26,809 nucleotides of DNA from Sporisorium sorghi (lineage: Eukaryota > Basidiomycota > Ustilaginomycetes > Ustilaginales > Ustilaginaceae), in the NCBI GenBank assembly GCA_023212695.1, contig JALCCG010000108.1:39137-65945 (forward strand), in the 5' to 3' direction. The position numbers were made by a program, and so were the translations under genes. The notes below the pieces were generated by a model. The model was not told the DNA's origin. It did no database searches and was given only the letters and a program-made list of their open reading frames with translations. Position 1 is the stretch's first letter. Every line of letters starts with the position of its first letter. Positions 1-8,812 of the stretch are shown one piece after another.

Positions 1-56
1 GCTTAGCTCTCGCTGTCTTTGTCACACGAGAAGGCAGGCAGTCCAGCGCCGTCGAC

Positions 57-79
57 TTTTTTTTTTTTTTTTTTTTTTT
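57..79. repeat. Poly(dT) tract
   Basis: An uninterrupted run of 23 T followed by C and six more T. Tracts of this type recur in the intergenic regions of this window and are absent from the coding regions. Confidence 0.9.
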
Positions 80-1089
80 CTTTTTTAGCGAAAAAGAAAA
101 AGAAAGCTTAACTAACTTTAGTCTCGAAGCTCCTTTTTCTTGCACAGCTCGCTGCTCACTTTTGAGCAGAGTAACTTAAGGTCTGGTTAAGTTGCAGTGG
201 AGTCGCCTAATTTAGAGCCTCGTTTCGCAGCGATCCGATCTCGACAAAATCTCGAGCAGAGAAAGTGAGCAAAGCAAAGCCAAGTCGGGTCGTGACGCGC
301 ATCTTCCGACTCGTCTTCAAAGTCACCAATCGCACGATGATATGCAGCCGTTTTGTGATGGCAGCAGGCAGCGACAACACTTTTTTGGTGTCGCAACTGC
401 CGTTGTTGTTGTTGCTAACTGGGATGACAACCTAATCTGGCGCGCGCCGACGCATCGTTAAAAGGTTGCTGTGGGCACGTTGCCATTCGAAACAGATCTA
501 AGCTCGAGAATAAGCTCGTCGCCACCACGCAGCCCCGTGCTCTCGATAGTCAAGCGTCTTACTTTACCCACGTTGCACGTAATCCTGGCACCAACGCCGA
601 GCCGTTGAGCCGAACAGGCGACATTGGTCATCTCACCATTTACGCTGTTCCCAACCCGGAACCCTTGTGGAAGAACATCATTTTCTCGTCGGCATGTCGT
701 GGCCGAAAAACAAAAAGTTCATCACAACTCACTGTCCGGTTCGAAAGCGCCACAGGAAGAACGAGGCACGGTAAGCTACGCCCGCCTTTCTTCCAAACGA
801 AGCCTCGTCCCTACTTTTCCGTGGCCACACCCGAGAAGCGCCGCTCACCATCGAATCTCACCACCTCGCTCCCGTCAATTGAGCTTGCATCCCCGCTTCA
901 AACCGTTATGACGCTGCAGGATGTGAATTTGCAATCGCTGCCTCTCTCTCTCTCCCGGCGGCAACGCTGCCGACTGCATTACGAAATGCGTGGCTGCGTC
1001 ATCCGTGTCGGAGCATGGAATTTTCATGCACGATGGATGCAGGAAGAAAGCGGGGGACGCACAGCTCCAACCTAACAATGCTAAATTCG

Positions 1090-1122
1090 AAAAAATCAAA
1101 AAAAAAAAAAATCAAAAAAATC
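1090..1122. repeat. A-rich tract punctuated by TC
   Basis: Runs of 6, 14 and 7 A, each followed by TC. The tract lies about 160 bp upstream of the chosen bestrophin start and resembles the tract at 6060-6110. It argues that this part is promoter or leader and not coding, although one frame is open through it. Confidence 0.85.
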
Positions 1123-1283
1123 GAGATTTTCAGGGTCCAACGCGCTTCGGTTGCAGCGACCGACAGTCGAAAGACGACTTTTTCGACTTCTTCCGCAGTC
1201 ACCACTTCTACACCCTCTACGAAGTGACACTGCCAGCGAACAACCGATCACATCTACGGCTGCTCAGCGCCGGCAATGCGACC

Positions 1284-2486
1284 ATGACCCTCCCACTCCT
1301 GGCGCACCTTCGCGCACACATAGGACGCGATGCACTCCACCCGACCGTCCTCGCGCTCGTCTGGCTCGTCCTCCTCATCCTCCTCAAGAAAGCCACGCTC
1401 GCCGAAAACACATGGCCCACACGCGCCCGCTCCTCGCTCGACGCGCTCTACCTCTCCAACGACTCTGGCACCGAACCTCGACACGACGCGGACGAGCTGT
1501 GGAAGCACGTCGAGTGGGCGTCGTACCGCGTCATTGCGTCGCTCTCGCCCGTCACGGGGCTGCTGCTCGCGTTCCGCTGGAACAGCGCCATCGAGCGGTG
1601 GAGTACGGCGAGACGCAAGTGGTCGGATGTGCAGGCGACGTCGCGGTCGCTGTTGCGGCTGTTGAGCGCGTCGTTGCTGACGAAGAGGACGGGGCGGGTG
1701 GAGGGGGCGGGGTCGGTGAGGGACTTTGCCGAGGGGCAGGCGAGGAGGAGGGAGGCGGAAGCGACGCTGGCGACGGTTCCTTTCTTCAGTATCAGTTTGA
1801 TGTGCGAGATGCGCGGTCGCACGTTGCATCTCTCGCCAGGGAGAGAGCAGAGTCTTTTGCGCAGCGACTTGGTCGACGTCCTCCCGCCAGCGCTCATCGC
1901 ACTCGTCAACCGACACCACGGCGACCCGAGCTCAGAAACAGACGAAACCGACACACCGAGCGACCAAGAAAAGCGCAAGCAGCTCGCAAACCTCAATTCG
2001 CCGCACACACTCCGCGAAACCACACACCTCTCCAACCCCACAACCGACGCAAATCTAGCGTTAACCTCGCTCGTGCTCCTCCAGCAGTCACTCGACACAT
2101 TGCACTCGACATCGCAGCTCGCCTCTCCCGTCTACGCCCACTGCATCGGCCTGCTCAACAGCCTCTCGTCGCACATGACCGAGCTCGAGCGTGTGCGCGA
2201 CACGCCCATCCCTCTCTCTGTATCAACGCACTTTTCGAGGCTCTTGGCGATCCACTCGTGCCTGCTGCCCGTCGTGGTGGTGCAGAGGCTGAACGGCGAG
2301 CGCTGGTGGTTGTGCGCACTCGTGGTCGCGGTGGTGACGAGCATGTTGTATGGCGTGGATAGCTTCGCGGCCAAGTTGGGCCAGCCGATGGGGCTGGATA
2401 GGGAGGATCTGCCGTTGGAGAAGTATGTTGCGGACGAGCAGAACGAGTGGCAGCAGGTGACGTGTGCGGTTGCGTCGATACTGTAG
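1284..2486 (+). CDS. Bestrophin-family (RFP-TM/UPF0187) anion channel
   Basis: Predicted 400-residue membrane protein of the fungal/bacterial bestrophin family, which forms pentameric chloride or other anion channels. Seen in the sequence: a hydrophobic segment at about residues 21-34, then the family hallmark at about 86-125 (SLSPVTGLLLAFRWNSAIER followed by ARRKW), and near the C terminus TPIPLSVSTHFSRLL (from residue 307). A last hydrophobic stretch follows, then a GLDREDLPLEKY motif matching the usual fungal DRNDLPLD end. The middle (about 130-260) is a poorly conserved hydrophilic loop. The frame stays open upstream to 990 but has only one earlier ATG (1026), before a lysine-coding A-rich tract, so I take the ATG at 1284; this start is uncertain. 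No intron is needed. It ends only 35 bp from the stop of the convergent Nudix gene. Membrane location and transported ion are inferred from family membership. Confidence 0.85.
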   Translation: MTLPLLAHLRAHIGRDALHPTVLALVWLVLLILLKKATLAENTWPTRARSSLDALYLSNDSGTEPRHDADELWKHVEWASYRVIASLSPVTGLLLAFRWNSAIERWSTARRKWSDVQATSRSLLRLLSASLLTKRTGRVEGAGSVRDFAEGQARRREAEATLATVPFFSISLMCEMRGRTLHLSPGREQSLLRSDLVDVLPPALIALVNRHHGDPSSETDETDTPSDQEKRKQLANLNSPHTLRETTHLSNPTTDANLALTSLVLLQQSLDTLHSTSQLASPVYAHCIGLLNSLSSHMTELERVRDTPIPLSVSTHFSRLLAIHSCLLPVVVVQRLNGERWWLCALVVAVVTSMLYGVDSFAAKLGQPMGLDREDLPLEKYVADEQNEWQQVTCAVASIL

Positions 2487-2521
2487 TGTTCTCTGTCTAC
2501 GCTGTACAGTATCTGTATTCT

Positions 2522-3265
2522 TCAAAAATAATCCGGTGGACATGGATGTACGACGTCCAGCGACCACCTCCGCACAGTGCGGTGGTTCTCCGGCCTCTCG
2601 CCAGCCTGAAGCACATCTTTGCTCGGTTCCGCATCGAAATCCACACGTACATCCATCCACACCTGATGTCCGCCTCTTTCCCGCAGGTGCGCATGCCGCA
2701 ACACCGGCGCTAGATAGACCTTGTGCTCCGGGCGCATCGCATGCGGCAGCATATGATCCCACTGCGCTCGTGCGGCGGTGCCGAGGTCACGCCAGTGCGG
2801 CTCGATCTCCGAGGACTGCTTCATCTGAGCCATCAGTGCTTCGTCAAACAGCGCTGTGTAGAGGGCGATGCAGATGTGTTCTCCGTCATCGACGTTGATT
2901 GTGACTCGACCGGCGAAGCGCACTTGTTTGGGTGAGAGACGGACTTGGATCTCCTCGTGTGTCTCTCGCAGAATAGAAGCGAGAGGTGTTTCGGCAGCGT
3001 GGATCTTGCCGCCGATGCCGTTGTATGTGCTGGCTCCGAAGCCGCGCAGCTTCAATCCAAGCAAAATTGATAGGCTGTAGGGGGCCGTGTGAAATGCGAA
3101 GAGAAGCGTGTGTGTGTACCCGTCAGATGGAAGTTCGGAAAAACTAGACTCAGGCTTGACTGCAGCACGAAAGCACTGTCGTTCGCCTGTGTCCTCATAC
3201 CAGCAATATGAGGACGGCAGCTGCGATCCTGTAAACCTCTCCCCGATTATTGACCTGGAAGGCAT
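2522..3265 (-). CDS. MTH1-like Nudix hydrolase (oxidised nucleotide pyrophosphatase type)
   Basis: Predicted 247-residue Nudix hydrolase. The Nudix box lies at residues 86-108: Gly86, Glu92, then Arg100-Glu101 and Glu104-Glu105, which supply the metal ligands. The usual Gly near the end of the box is Gln107. Just before the box, the segment LKLRGFGASTYNGIGGK strongly resembles MTH1/NUDT1, which hydrolyses 8-oxo-dGTP and related oxidised purine nucleotides to keep them out of DNA. Substrate is therefore inferred to be oxidised dNTPs, but relaxed use of other nucleoside diphosphate derivatives is possible. About 50 residues before the core and about 90 after it are longer than in human MTH1 (156 aa). 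The start is the ATG at 3265; the N-terminal 45 residues are unlike any family I know, so an intron or later start there is possible. It is divergent from THOC5. Confidence 0.82.
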   Translation of the reverse strand: MPSRSIIGERFTGSQLPSSYCWYEDTGERQCFRAAVKPESSFSELPSDGYTHTLLFAFHTAPYSLSILLGLKLRGFGASTYNGIGGKIHAAETPLASILRETHEEIQVRLSPKQVRFAGRVTINVDDGEHICIALYTALFDEALMAQMKQSSEIEPHWRDLGTAARAQWDHMLPHAMRPEHKVYLAPVLRHAHLRERGGHQVWMDVRVDFDAEPSKDVLQAGERPENHRTVRRWSLDVVHPCPPDYF

Positions 3266-3656
3266 CGTGCTTGCCTGTCCGACACAGCTTCACGGTCGCC
3301 TCGGAGCAACGTGCTGCGCAGCTGTGGTGCAAAGCCAAGGCTGTACAACTAACTGTCAAAGGAAGGGCGAAGAGGATGTCGAAGATGAGAATTTTCGTCA
3401 AGATGTTGGATCCGAGTCCAGAGTGTCAGACGAGCACAAGCTGTATGCGCGAATTGACGTAGTAGATCGATGTATTGACGGAGAGAAGCATACGGCCGTA
3501 ACAGAGAGACACAAAAAAAACATTTTTTGATCTCGGCTTTCGGAGATCGCTCTGCTGGGCGAGAAGCGGATACTTGTGACACTTTGGACAACCACTTCAG
3601 CTCTTGCCATTCAACACCATCCCAACCAGCGAGCACAGTAGGCTCACATCGACACA
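3266..3656. promoter_or_regulatory. Divergent intergenic region between the Nudix gene and THOC5
   Basis: A 391-bp head-to-head spacer that must hold both promoters. It contains a short A8 tract near 3513 followed by T-rich sequence. I see no confident TATA box or other named site. Short open frames on both strands cross it without recognisable motifs. Confidence 0.45.
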
Positions 3657-4455
3657 ATGCCGTCGGCAGAAGAGGTAAGCTACGACAGTGCTGCTTGAGC
3701 GAAAAGTTCGAGGTCACTCTAACTCTTGATAGCTGACATTTCGCGACTCCATCTTGATCCGCCCCGCTTCCGCAACCTAGCAACTCAAACAAGCGCTAGC
3801 ATCGCTGTCAGAGCTGTCGGACCTCAAGGCTGCCATCCAAGACGACGCCGACGATGCCGCATCACAAGAAGCAAGAGCAGCAGCATTGCAGCTACTCGCA
3901 GCATCCGCTCCGCTCTTCTCGACACTGAAACGCCTCAATCGCCGCATCTACAACGACCTACAAACGCAAAAGACGAGCGTGGCGGAAGAGCGGGCCAAAG
4001 TCGACACGGCTCGTCTGGCGCTCCAGAACCTAAAGTACGAGGAGAGCATGCTGGAGCTCGAAGTGAAAGTGTGCCAGGAGTTCCAGTCGATCTTCCAGGA
4101 CATCGAGCTGCACGACCTGCAGGAGTTTCATCAGCTGCGATCCGCCGCCAACTCCAGCGCAGGCGCACAGGAGAAGAAGGAGGACGCGGGTTGGGACACA
4201 GAGCAGACAGCTGAAGCAGAAGAGGAGGACGATGGCGATCTGGAGGACGACCACAAGCTCATGCTGGCCAGGCTGCGGTTCGAGCTGCGGGAGCGCAAGC
4301 GGCTCGAGGCGGAGAAGCAGACGCTGCAGCAGGACAAGACGCAGGTGGTCAAGGAGAATAAGGATAAGAAGGTCAAGTTGGAACAGGCAGAGAGGCAGCT
4401 CAAGGATCTCCTGGCTGCGGCTCAGGCGGTGCAGGCCAAGTTCGAGAGCTTTTGA
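3657..4455 (+). CDS. THOC5: THO complex subunit 5 (THOC5/Fmip-like), two exons
   Basis: Predicted 230-residue coiled-coil protein of the THO complex, which couples transcription to mRNP assembly and nuclear export. Exons: 3657-3674 (only MPSAEE) and 3781-4455; the intron 3675-3780 has GTAAGC, a CTGAC branch-like site near 3732 and a CTAG acceptor, and is phase 0. Family signature from about residue 55: LKRLNRRIYNDL, then VDTARLALQNLKYEESMLEL, CQEF, and IELHDLQEFHQL. This follows the order seen in metazoan THOC5 (LQNLLYE, KCLEF, EEF). After an acidic linker (about 146-163) comes LARLRFELRERKRLEAEK, the second conserved block, and a helical C terminus. Only the N-terminal half of the metazoan protein (about 680 aa) is represented, as in other fungal versions. 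Nuclear location is inferred. Confidence 0.85.
3675..3780 (+). other. Intron of THOC5
   Basis: A 106-nt intron with donor GAG|GTAAGC and acceptor CCTAG|CAA. Removing it joins the six-codon first exon to the long second exon in frame. The second exon has no in-frame ATG near its beginning, so the intron is needed to supply the start codon. Confidence 0.8.
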
Positions 4456-4645
4456 GGAGAGGATTGAACGCGCGACAGCTCGCGCACACGCATACCCCTG
4501 TATTTGTACACACACACACACTAGCATTCAGACTCATCGCATCACAACACGGCAACAGACTGACTCACCTCGTATGATCGTCTCGCTGTCCTTCGCAGGC
4601 AATGCGAATGAGCGATGTATGTTTCAGTTGTTTCTCGTTTCGATT

Positions 4646-5905
4646 TTACTCCAAGCCGACGCTCTTCCTCACTTGAGCCATGGTCCTCCTCGCCACGGTC
4701 TGAGCTTTGTTCTTGCCCAGCTGTTCCATCTGCTGCAGGTATCCCGGATCCTGTCTCAGCTTGTCCAGCTCGGACTGGATCGGCCTTAGCGTCTCTACGA
4801 TAGCCTCTGTCAACGTCGCCTTGAGATGCTGACCAGACGACGCTCCCGTAGCTGCAATTTCGGCATTGAGTTGCTCCGCCCACTCCTGCGGGCCCTTCGG
4901 CACCTCACCCTTCGATCCCGGCTTGAGCGCTGCAAGGATCGACAGCAAGTTGCTCACCCCCGGTCTTGCCACCGTATCGTACGCGAGCGACCTTTCCGCA
5001 TCGGTAACGGCTTTCTTGATCTTGCTCGCGACCTGCTCCGGCGTATCCGTGACCAAAATCCTCGAATTGACGTCGGGAGCGCTCTTGGACATCTTGCTCG
5101 CCGGATCGCGCAACGAGAGCACCCGCTTCGTCGGCGTAATAATGTGCTGCGGAAGCGGGAAAAAGCGCCTGCTGAACCTGCGATTGTACACGTCCGCCAG
5201 ATCGCGACTCAACTCGAGGTGCTGGATCTGGTCCTCGCCCACCGGAACGTGCGTCGCTTTGTACAGCAAAATATCCGCCGCCTGCAGCACGGGGTACGCG
5301 AATAGCCCCAGGCTCAAGTCCTTATCGTCCACCTCTGCCCCCTCACCGACATTCCTCGCAGTAGCCAGCTTGGACTTCCACGTGGTCATGCGGTGCAGCT
5401 TGCCAAACGCCGTGACGCAGTTGAGGATCCACGCGAGCTCGGTATGCTCTGAGACCTGGTCCTGGTGGAAGATCGTGCACCGCTGCGGGTCCAGCCCGAT
5501 CGCCAGCAGCGTCGCCATCATCTCGGACCGCTCCGAGCGTAGGCGCGACGGCTGCTGCGGCATCGTGATTGCATGGTAGCCGACAATGCTGAAGTAGAGC
5601 TCGTCCGAAGTGGTGAGGGACGTATTTTGCAAATCGACCCAGTTGCGGAGCGCGCCGAGGTAGTTTCCCAGGTGCGGGATGCCCGTCGGCTGGATGCCGG
5701 AGAAGATGACTCGTGGGCGGGCGGTGCTGTCTGTGGAAGAGCCGTTGGATTGGGCTAGCTTGGAGTTGGATGCTATTGACAAGCTCGGAGAGGTCGAGAC
5801 ATGGCGCGCTCCGATATGTGTCCTTCGTGGGACAGACGAGATGCTTCGGCACTGTGCCGCGATGGCTCTTGATGAACGGCAGGATATCGCTGTGCTGTTG
5901 ACCAT
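4646..5905 (-). CDS. MSW1: Tryptophanyl-tRNA synthetase, mitochondrial
   Basis: Predicted 419-residue class I aminoacyl-tRNA synthetase that charges mitochondrial tRNA-Trp. Seen directly: Rossmann start RVIFSGIQPTGIPHLGNYLG, with the HIGH-type motif HLGN at residues 78-81; the bacterial-type TrpRS segments HQDQVSEHTELAWILNC, YPVLQAADILLY and VGEDQIQHLELSRD; and the KMSKS loop at residues 271-275 (SKMSKSAPD). The bacterial-type sequence, rather than the eukaryotic cytosolic type, and an N terminus rich in Arg, Ser and Ala with almost no acidic residues up to about residue 58 indicate a matrix enzyme. The start at 5905 has a strong context (G at -3, G at +4). A second in-frame ATG at 6055 would add 50 residues, also basic, but lies almost against the A-rich promoter tract. 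It converges with THOC5, leaving 190 bp between stop codons. Confidence 0.94.
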   Translation of the reverse strand: MVNSTAISCRSSRAIAAQCRSISSVPRRTHIGARHVSTSPSLSIASNSKLAQSNGSSTDSTARPRVIFSGIQPTGIPHLGNYLGALRNWVDLQNTSLTTSDELYFSIVGYHAITMPQQPSRLRSERSEMMATLLAIGLDPQRCTIFHQDQVSEHTELAWILNCVTAFGKLHRMTTWKSKLATARNVGEGAEVDDKDLSLGLFAYPVLQAADILLYKATHVPVGEDQIQHLELSRDLADVYNRRFSRRFFPLPQHIITPTKRVLSLRDPASKMSKSAPDVNSRILVTDTPEQVASKIKKAVTDAERSLAYDTVARPGVSNLLSILAALKPGSKGEVPKGPQEWAEQLNAEIAATGASSGQHLKATLTEAIVETLRPIQSELDKLRQDPGYLQQMEQLGKNKAQTVARRTMAQVRKSVGLE

Positions 5906-6059
5906 GTCTGTTATGCGGGTGCGGGTCGAAAAGGAGCTTTTCCCGCATCTTCGGAAGGAAGCAAAACGAGCAAGCTTCCGAAAAAGAAGCGTGCCCGAGA
6001 TCCGAGATGGAGGCAAGGGGAAAAAATTAGGATGTTCGAAAGCAGCAACTAACATTACC

Positions 6060-6110
6060 AAAAAAAATCAAAATAAATCAAAAAATAAAAAAAATAAAAT
6101 AAATAAATCA
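6060..6110. repeat. A-rich tract upstream of MSW1
   Basis: About 50 bp made almost only of A with interspersed T and TC. It sits immediately upstream of the longer possible MSW1 start at 6055 and resembles the tract at 1090-1122. It probably excludes nucleosomes at the promoter. Confidence 0.8.
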
Positions 6111-6678
6111 GCTTCTCCCAGCTCAGTGTTGTTCGGAACCTTTGATCGCTCGACTCAGAGTGAGGCGTAATAAAGAATGCGGATTGGCCCGTGTTTGCAA
6201 GATCTACACGGGAGCAGAGCCTCAGCCTCTTTCAGATGTCAAAATTGGCTCTGTCAACCATATTGGACCGGAAGCATGCCGTTTTTGAGCTGCCTGTCCA
6301 GTGTCCGGCGCCTTGTTTCCGGTGGAGAGGAGGGTCGAGATGTCGTGCTACGTGCATTGACGAGCTTGACGTGATAACGAAACTCGGACAGCCGTGGGGA
6401 CAGCCGTGGGGAAAGTTTTTCTTTTTTGATGAAAATGCGCGCTGCAGCTCTGTGACGTTTGAGTGTATATGCAGGGCACTTGAGCTGTGTTTTTTCCGGC
6501 ACAATTCAGCGTGAGGCTTTTAGGCGCCTCTTATTTTTCCGCATTTCAGACACCGCATCCGCCGCCGCCGCATCCTATACACTGCACCGCCGCCGCCCAA
6601 CACGGTTTTTACCCTGGAACGAGAGGCTTTTACGCCGTCGTCGTCACATGCATGCATCTCATCATCGACGGCCCTTGT

Positions 6679-6702
6679 TGCGTGCGTGCGTGCGTGCGTG
6701 CG
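6679..6702. repeat. (TGCG)6 microsatellite
   Basis: Six perfect tandem TGCG units in the intergenic region. Confidence 0.9.
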
Positions 6703-6915
6703 CTCGAGGTCCCTGGAAACGCTTGATCCTACACTTGCTCTTCCCGAACGGATCTCTTGTGGTCATTAGCGAGCGATGAAATTTTTTCCTCTTGGCCACA
6801 GTGGTCGTCCCTGAGTCTTAATCAGAAGCGGCACTTCTCGAGTCTGATCGCGCTCTAGCGAACTTGCCGTCTTGTTGCCACCTGGTGTTGGCCTCGCTTA
6901 AGCCACTCGCAAACC

Positions 6916-6936
6916 ATGGCCGGAATCGGTGTGTGA
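6916..6936 (+). promoter_or_regulatory. Possible upstream ORF in the permease leader
   Basis: An ATG in strong context (A at -3, G at +4) opens a six-residue frame, MAGIGV, ending in TGA 164 nt before the permease start. A further small frame (MKFFPLGHSGRP) lies at 6776-6814. Whether either is on the mRNA depends on the transcription start, which cannot be seen. Confidence 0.35.
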
Positions 6937-7100
6937 CACAGTGCCATCGTGGTCTTCTGCCTGAGGGCACATCCGCTTCACCCTAGCACAAGCCTCGTTC
7001 CTGGCAGCTGGGAAAACGTGGGCGATCTTGTGCATCAAGAAAGCCCTATCGCTCTGCCTTCCTCCTTTCTTTTCAACCACATCCAAGCTCCTCGTTCAAG

Positions 7101-8812
7101 ATGTCCGCCGCCGTGGAACAACAGCAGTTTAACGAGAAGTCTCTTCGACGCGACTCGCAAGATGACTCGTCCAGCGACGATCTCGAACGAGCCTCCAAGG
7201 CAGACAAGACCAAGAACGGAGGAGTCAAAGATGGCATCATCGAAGTGAGCAGCGCCGCCGACTCGGAAGAGGCCCTGGCTGCTGCTCGAGCAAGAGAAGC
7301 GCAAGAAGGCGGCACGATCAAGTATCGAACGCTCTCGTGGCAAAAAGCAGCTGTGCTTCTCTTCACAGAGTACGTCTGTCTGGCCATCCTCTCGTTCCCG
7401 TGGGCTTTCAGCTACCTCGGCATGGCCGGTGGCATGCTTGCCACCTTTGGTGTCGGTCTCGGCGCGCTCTACACGTCGCTCATCTTGTGGCGCTACTGCC
7501 TGCGTCACCCGCAGCTCCTCAACATCTGCGATATCGGATATCAGATCTTTGGCAAGAGCAAGATCGCCTACGAGCTCACTGCGATTGCGCTCGTTCTCAA
7601 CAACGTCTTCATCATGGGTTTGCACACGCTCACGGGATCCGAGATTCTCAACACTCTGTCGGAGCACGGTACCTGCACCCTGGTGTTCTCGCTGGTCATC
7701 ATGATCATCTCGATCATCCTGACGCTGCCTCGCAAGCTCGAGCAGCTGACTAGTCTCGGCATCATCTCGGCTGTCTCCATGTTCATCTCGATCTTGCTCG
7801 TCATGATCTTTACCGGTATCCAGGGTCCCAACCCGGACGTCAAGGACTTTAACGAGCCGGTCCGCATCACGGCCTTTGCGCCGGCGGGGACTAGCTTCAC
7901 CAACGGTTTCTCTGCGTTCTTGAACATCGTGTTCACCTGGATCGGTATGTATTCAGCCTCTATGGGTGTCATGCGCCTGCTCCCGTGCAGCAGGTGTGTG
8001 CTCCGATGCGAAGGTAGCCAGGAGATAACATAGCTGACCGAAACTTCTTCGTATTCGAAACAGGTCACATCATGTACCCCACGTTCATCGCCGAGATGAA
8101 GGACCCACGCGAGTTCCCCAAGGCGCTCTACGCAGTCACCGTCGCCGAGTTTGTTCTGTTCAGTGTGACGGGCATCGTCGTGTACCGCTACACGGGACAG
8201 TACACCACCGCCCCCGCCGTCGGAACCCTGCGAGCCGTCTACAAGAAGATCGCCTTTGCGTTCGTGCTTCCGACCACTATCATCATCGGCGTGCTTTATG
8301 CCTCGGTTGTGGCCAAGTACCTCTTTGGCCGAATGTTCATGAACACTAGAGTAAGTCACACACACACACACACATACGTCGGATGTCGAAAGAGACTTCA
8401 AACCTAACGCTCTATCCTTTGCATGACACGATCACAACAGCACTACAACAACCACACCGTCATTGGCTGGGCCGGTTGGATCGGATGCGTCACCATCACC
8501 TGGGTCGCTGGATGGGTCATCGGCGAATCGATTCCCTTCTTCGGCTCGCTTCTGTCCCTCATGAGTGCGCTGTTCGACTGCTACTTCGGTTATCTCTTTT
8601 GGAGTGCAGCCTACTTCGAGCTCTACAAAGGTCAAGTATGGGTTGGACAACGATGGACTCGTAAGCTCGAGACTGCCTTCCAGTTTGTTCTCATAGTTGC
8701 AGGACTTTTCATCTTGGGCCCTGGACTTTACGCATCGGTAGAGTCGATCATCGACAGCTACAACACCGGCAGCGTCAAGGCGCCATTCACCTGTGCCGAC
8801 AACTCGCTCTGA
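7101..8812 (+). CDS. Neutral amino-acid permease, AAAP family (mtr-like), three exons
   Basis: Predicted 500-residue plasma-membrane amino-acid/proton symporter. Exons 7101-7944, 8064-8350 and 8441-8812 join in frame (1503 nt). Residues 1-75 are a charged, Ser/Asp/Glu-rich cytosolic tail. The membrane core then follows the Neurospora mtr pattern closely: SWQKAAVLLFTEYVCLAIL, SFPWAFSYLG, LILWRYCLRHPQLLNICDIG, LNNVFIMGLHTLTGSEILNT, LTLPRKLEQLTSLG, and across the first splice NIVFTWIG|HIMYPTFIAEMKDP. About eleven hydrophobic segments are visible. Homologues take up neutral aliphatic and aromatic amino acids; the exact substrates here are inferred. No codons are missing and both introns have good sites, so the gene looks intact. 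It may be translationally controlled by the small upstream frames. Confidence 0.93.
7945..8063 (+). other. Intron 1 of the amino-acid permease
   Basis: 119 nt, donor ATCG|GTATGT, acceptor AACAG|GTCAC, with a CTGAC branch-like site near 8034. It interrupts a Gly codon and restores the conserved GHIMYPTFIAEMKDP segment. Reading through it gives stop codons. Confidence 0.9.
8351..8440 (+). other. Intron 2 of the amino-acid permease, with (CA)9
   Basis: 90 nt, donor AGA|GTAAGT, acceptor ACAACAG|CAC, phase 0. It contains nine CA units (8357-8374) directly after the donor, so this intron is expected to vary in length between strains. Confidence 0.88.

Larger units (their letters stand above)
1..1283. 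other. Gene-free left edge and leader region of the bestrophin gene
   Basis: I see no convincing gene here. Short open frames exist on both strands (for example minus 187-396 and plus 605-1075), but they lack family motifs and mostly do not begin with ATG. The stretch holds a 23-nt T run near the left end, a CT-rich run around 944-956 and an A-rich tract at 1090-1122. It is best read as intergenic DNA plus the promoter and 5' leader of the bestrophin gene. A small upstream exon cannot be excluded, because GTAAGC follows a possible exon end at about 769. Confidence 0.5.
5906..7100. promoter_or_regulatory. Divergent intergenic region between MSW1 and the amino-acid permease
   Basis: About 1.2 kb without a supported gene, holding the promoters of both neighbours. 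Visible features are an A-rich tract at 6060-6110, a short direct repeat of ACAGCCGTGGGG-like units around 6388-6412, six TGCG units at 6679-6702, and small upstream open reading frames close to the permease start. Open frames of 60-160 codons cross it, but none shows a recognisable motif. Confidence 0.5.

Noticed and set aside
728..742. GGTTCGAAAGC, resembling a tRNA B box
   Set aside because: The last positions do not fit, and no A box or cloverleaf arms can be formed around it.
1151..2362. A 403-codon open frame overlapping the bestrophin gene in another forward frame
   Set aside because: Arg/Pro/His-rich out-of-frame translation of a GC-rich gene; the bestrophin motifs are in the other frame.
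3108..3530. A 140-codon forward frame over the Nudix N terminus and spacer
   Set aside because: Overlaps the Nudix gene on the opposite strand and shows no motif.
6388..6412. Short direct repeat of ACAGCCGTGGGG in the MSW1-permease spacer
   Set aside because: Only two units; too small to call a functional repeat or CRISPR-like array.
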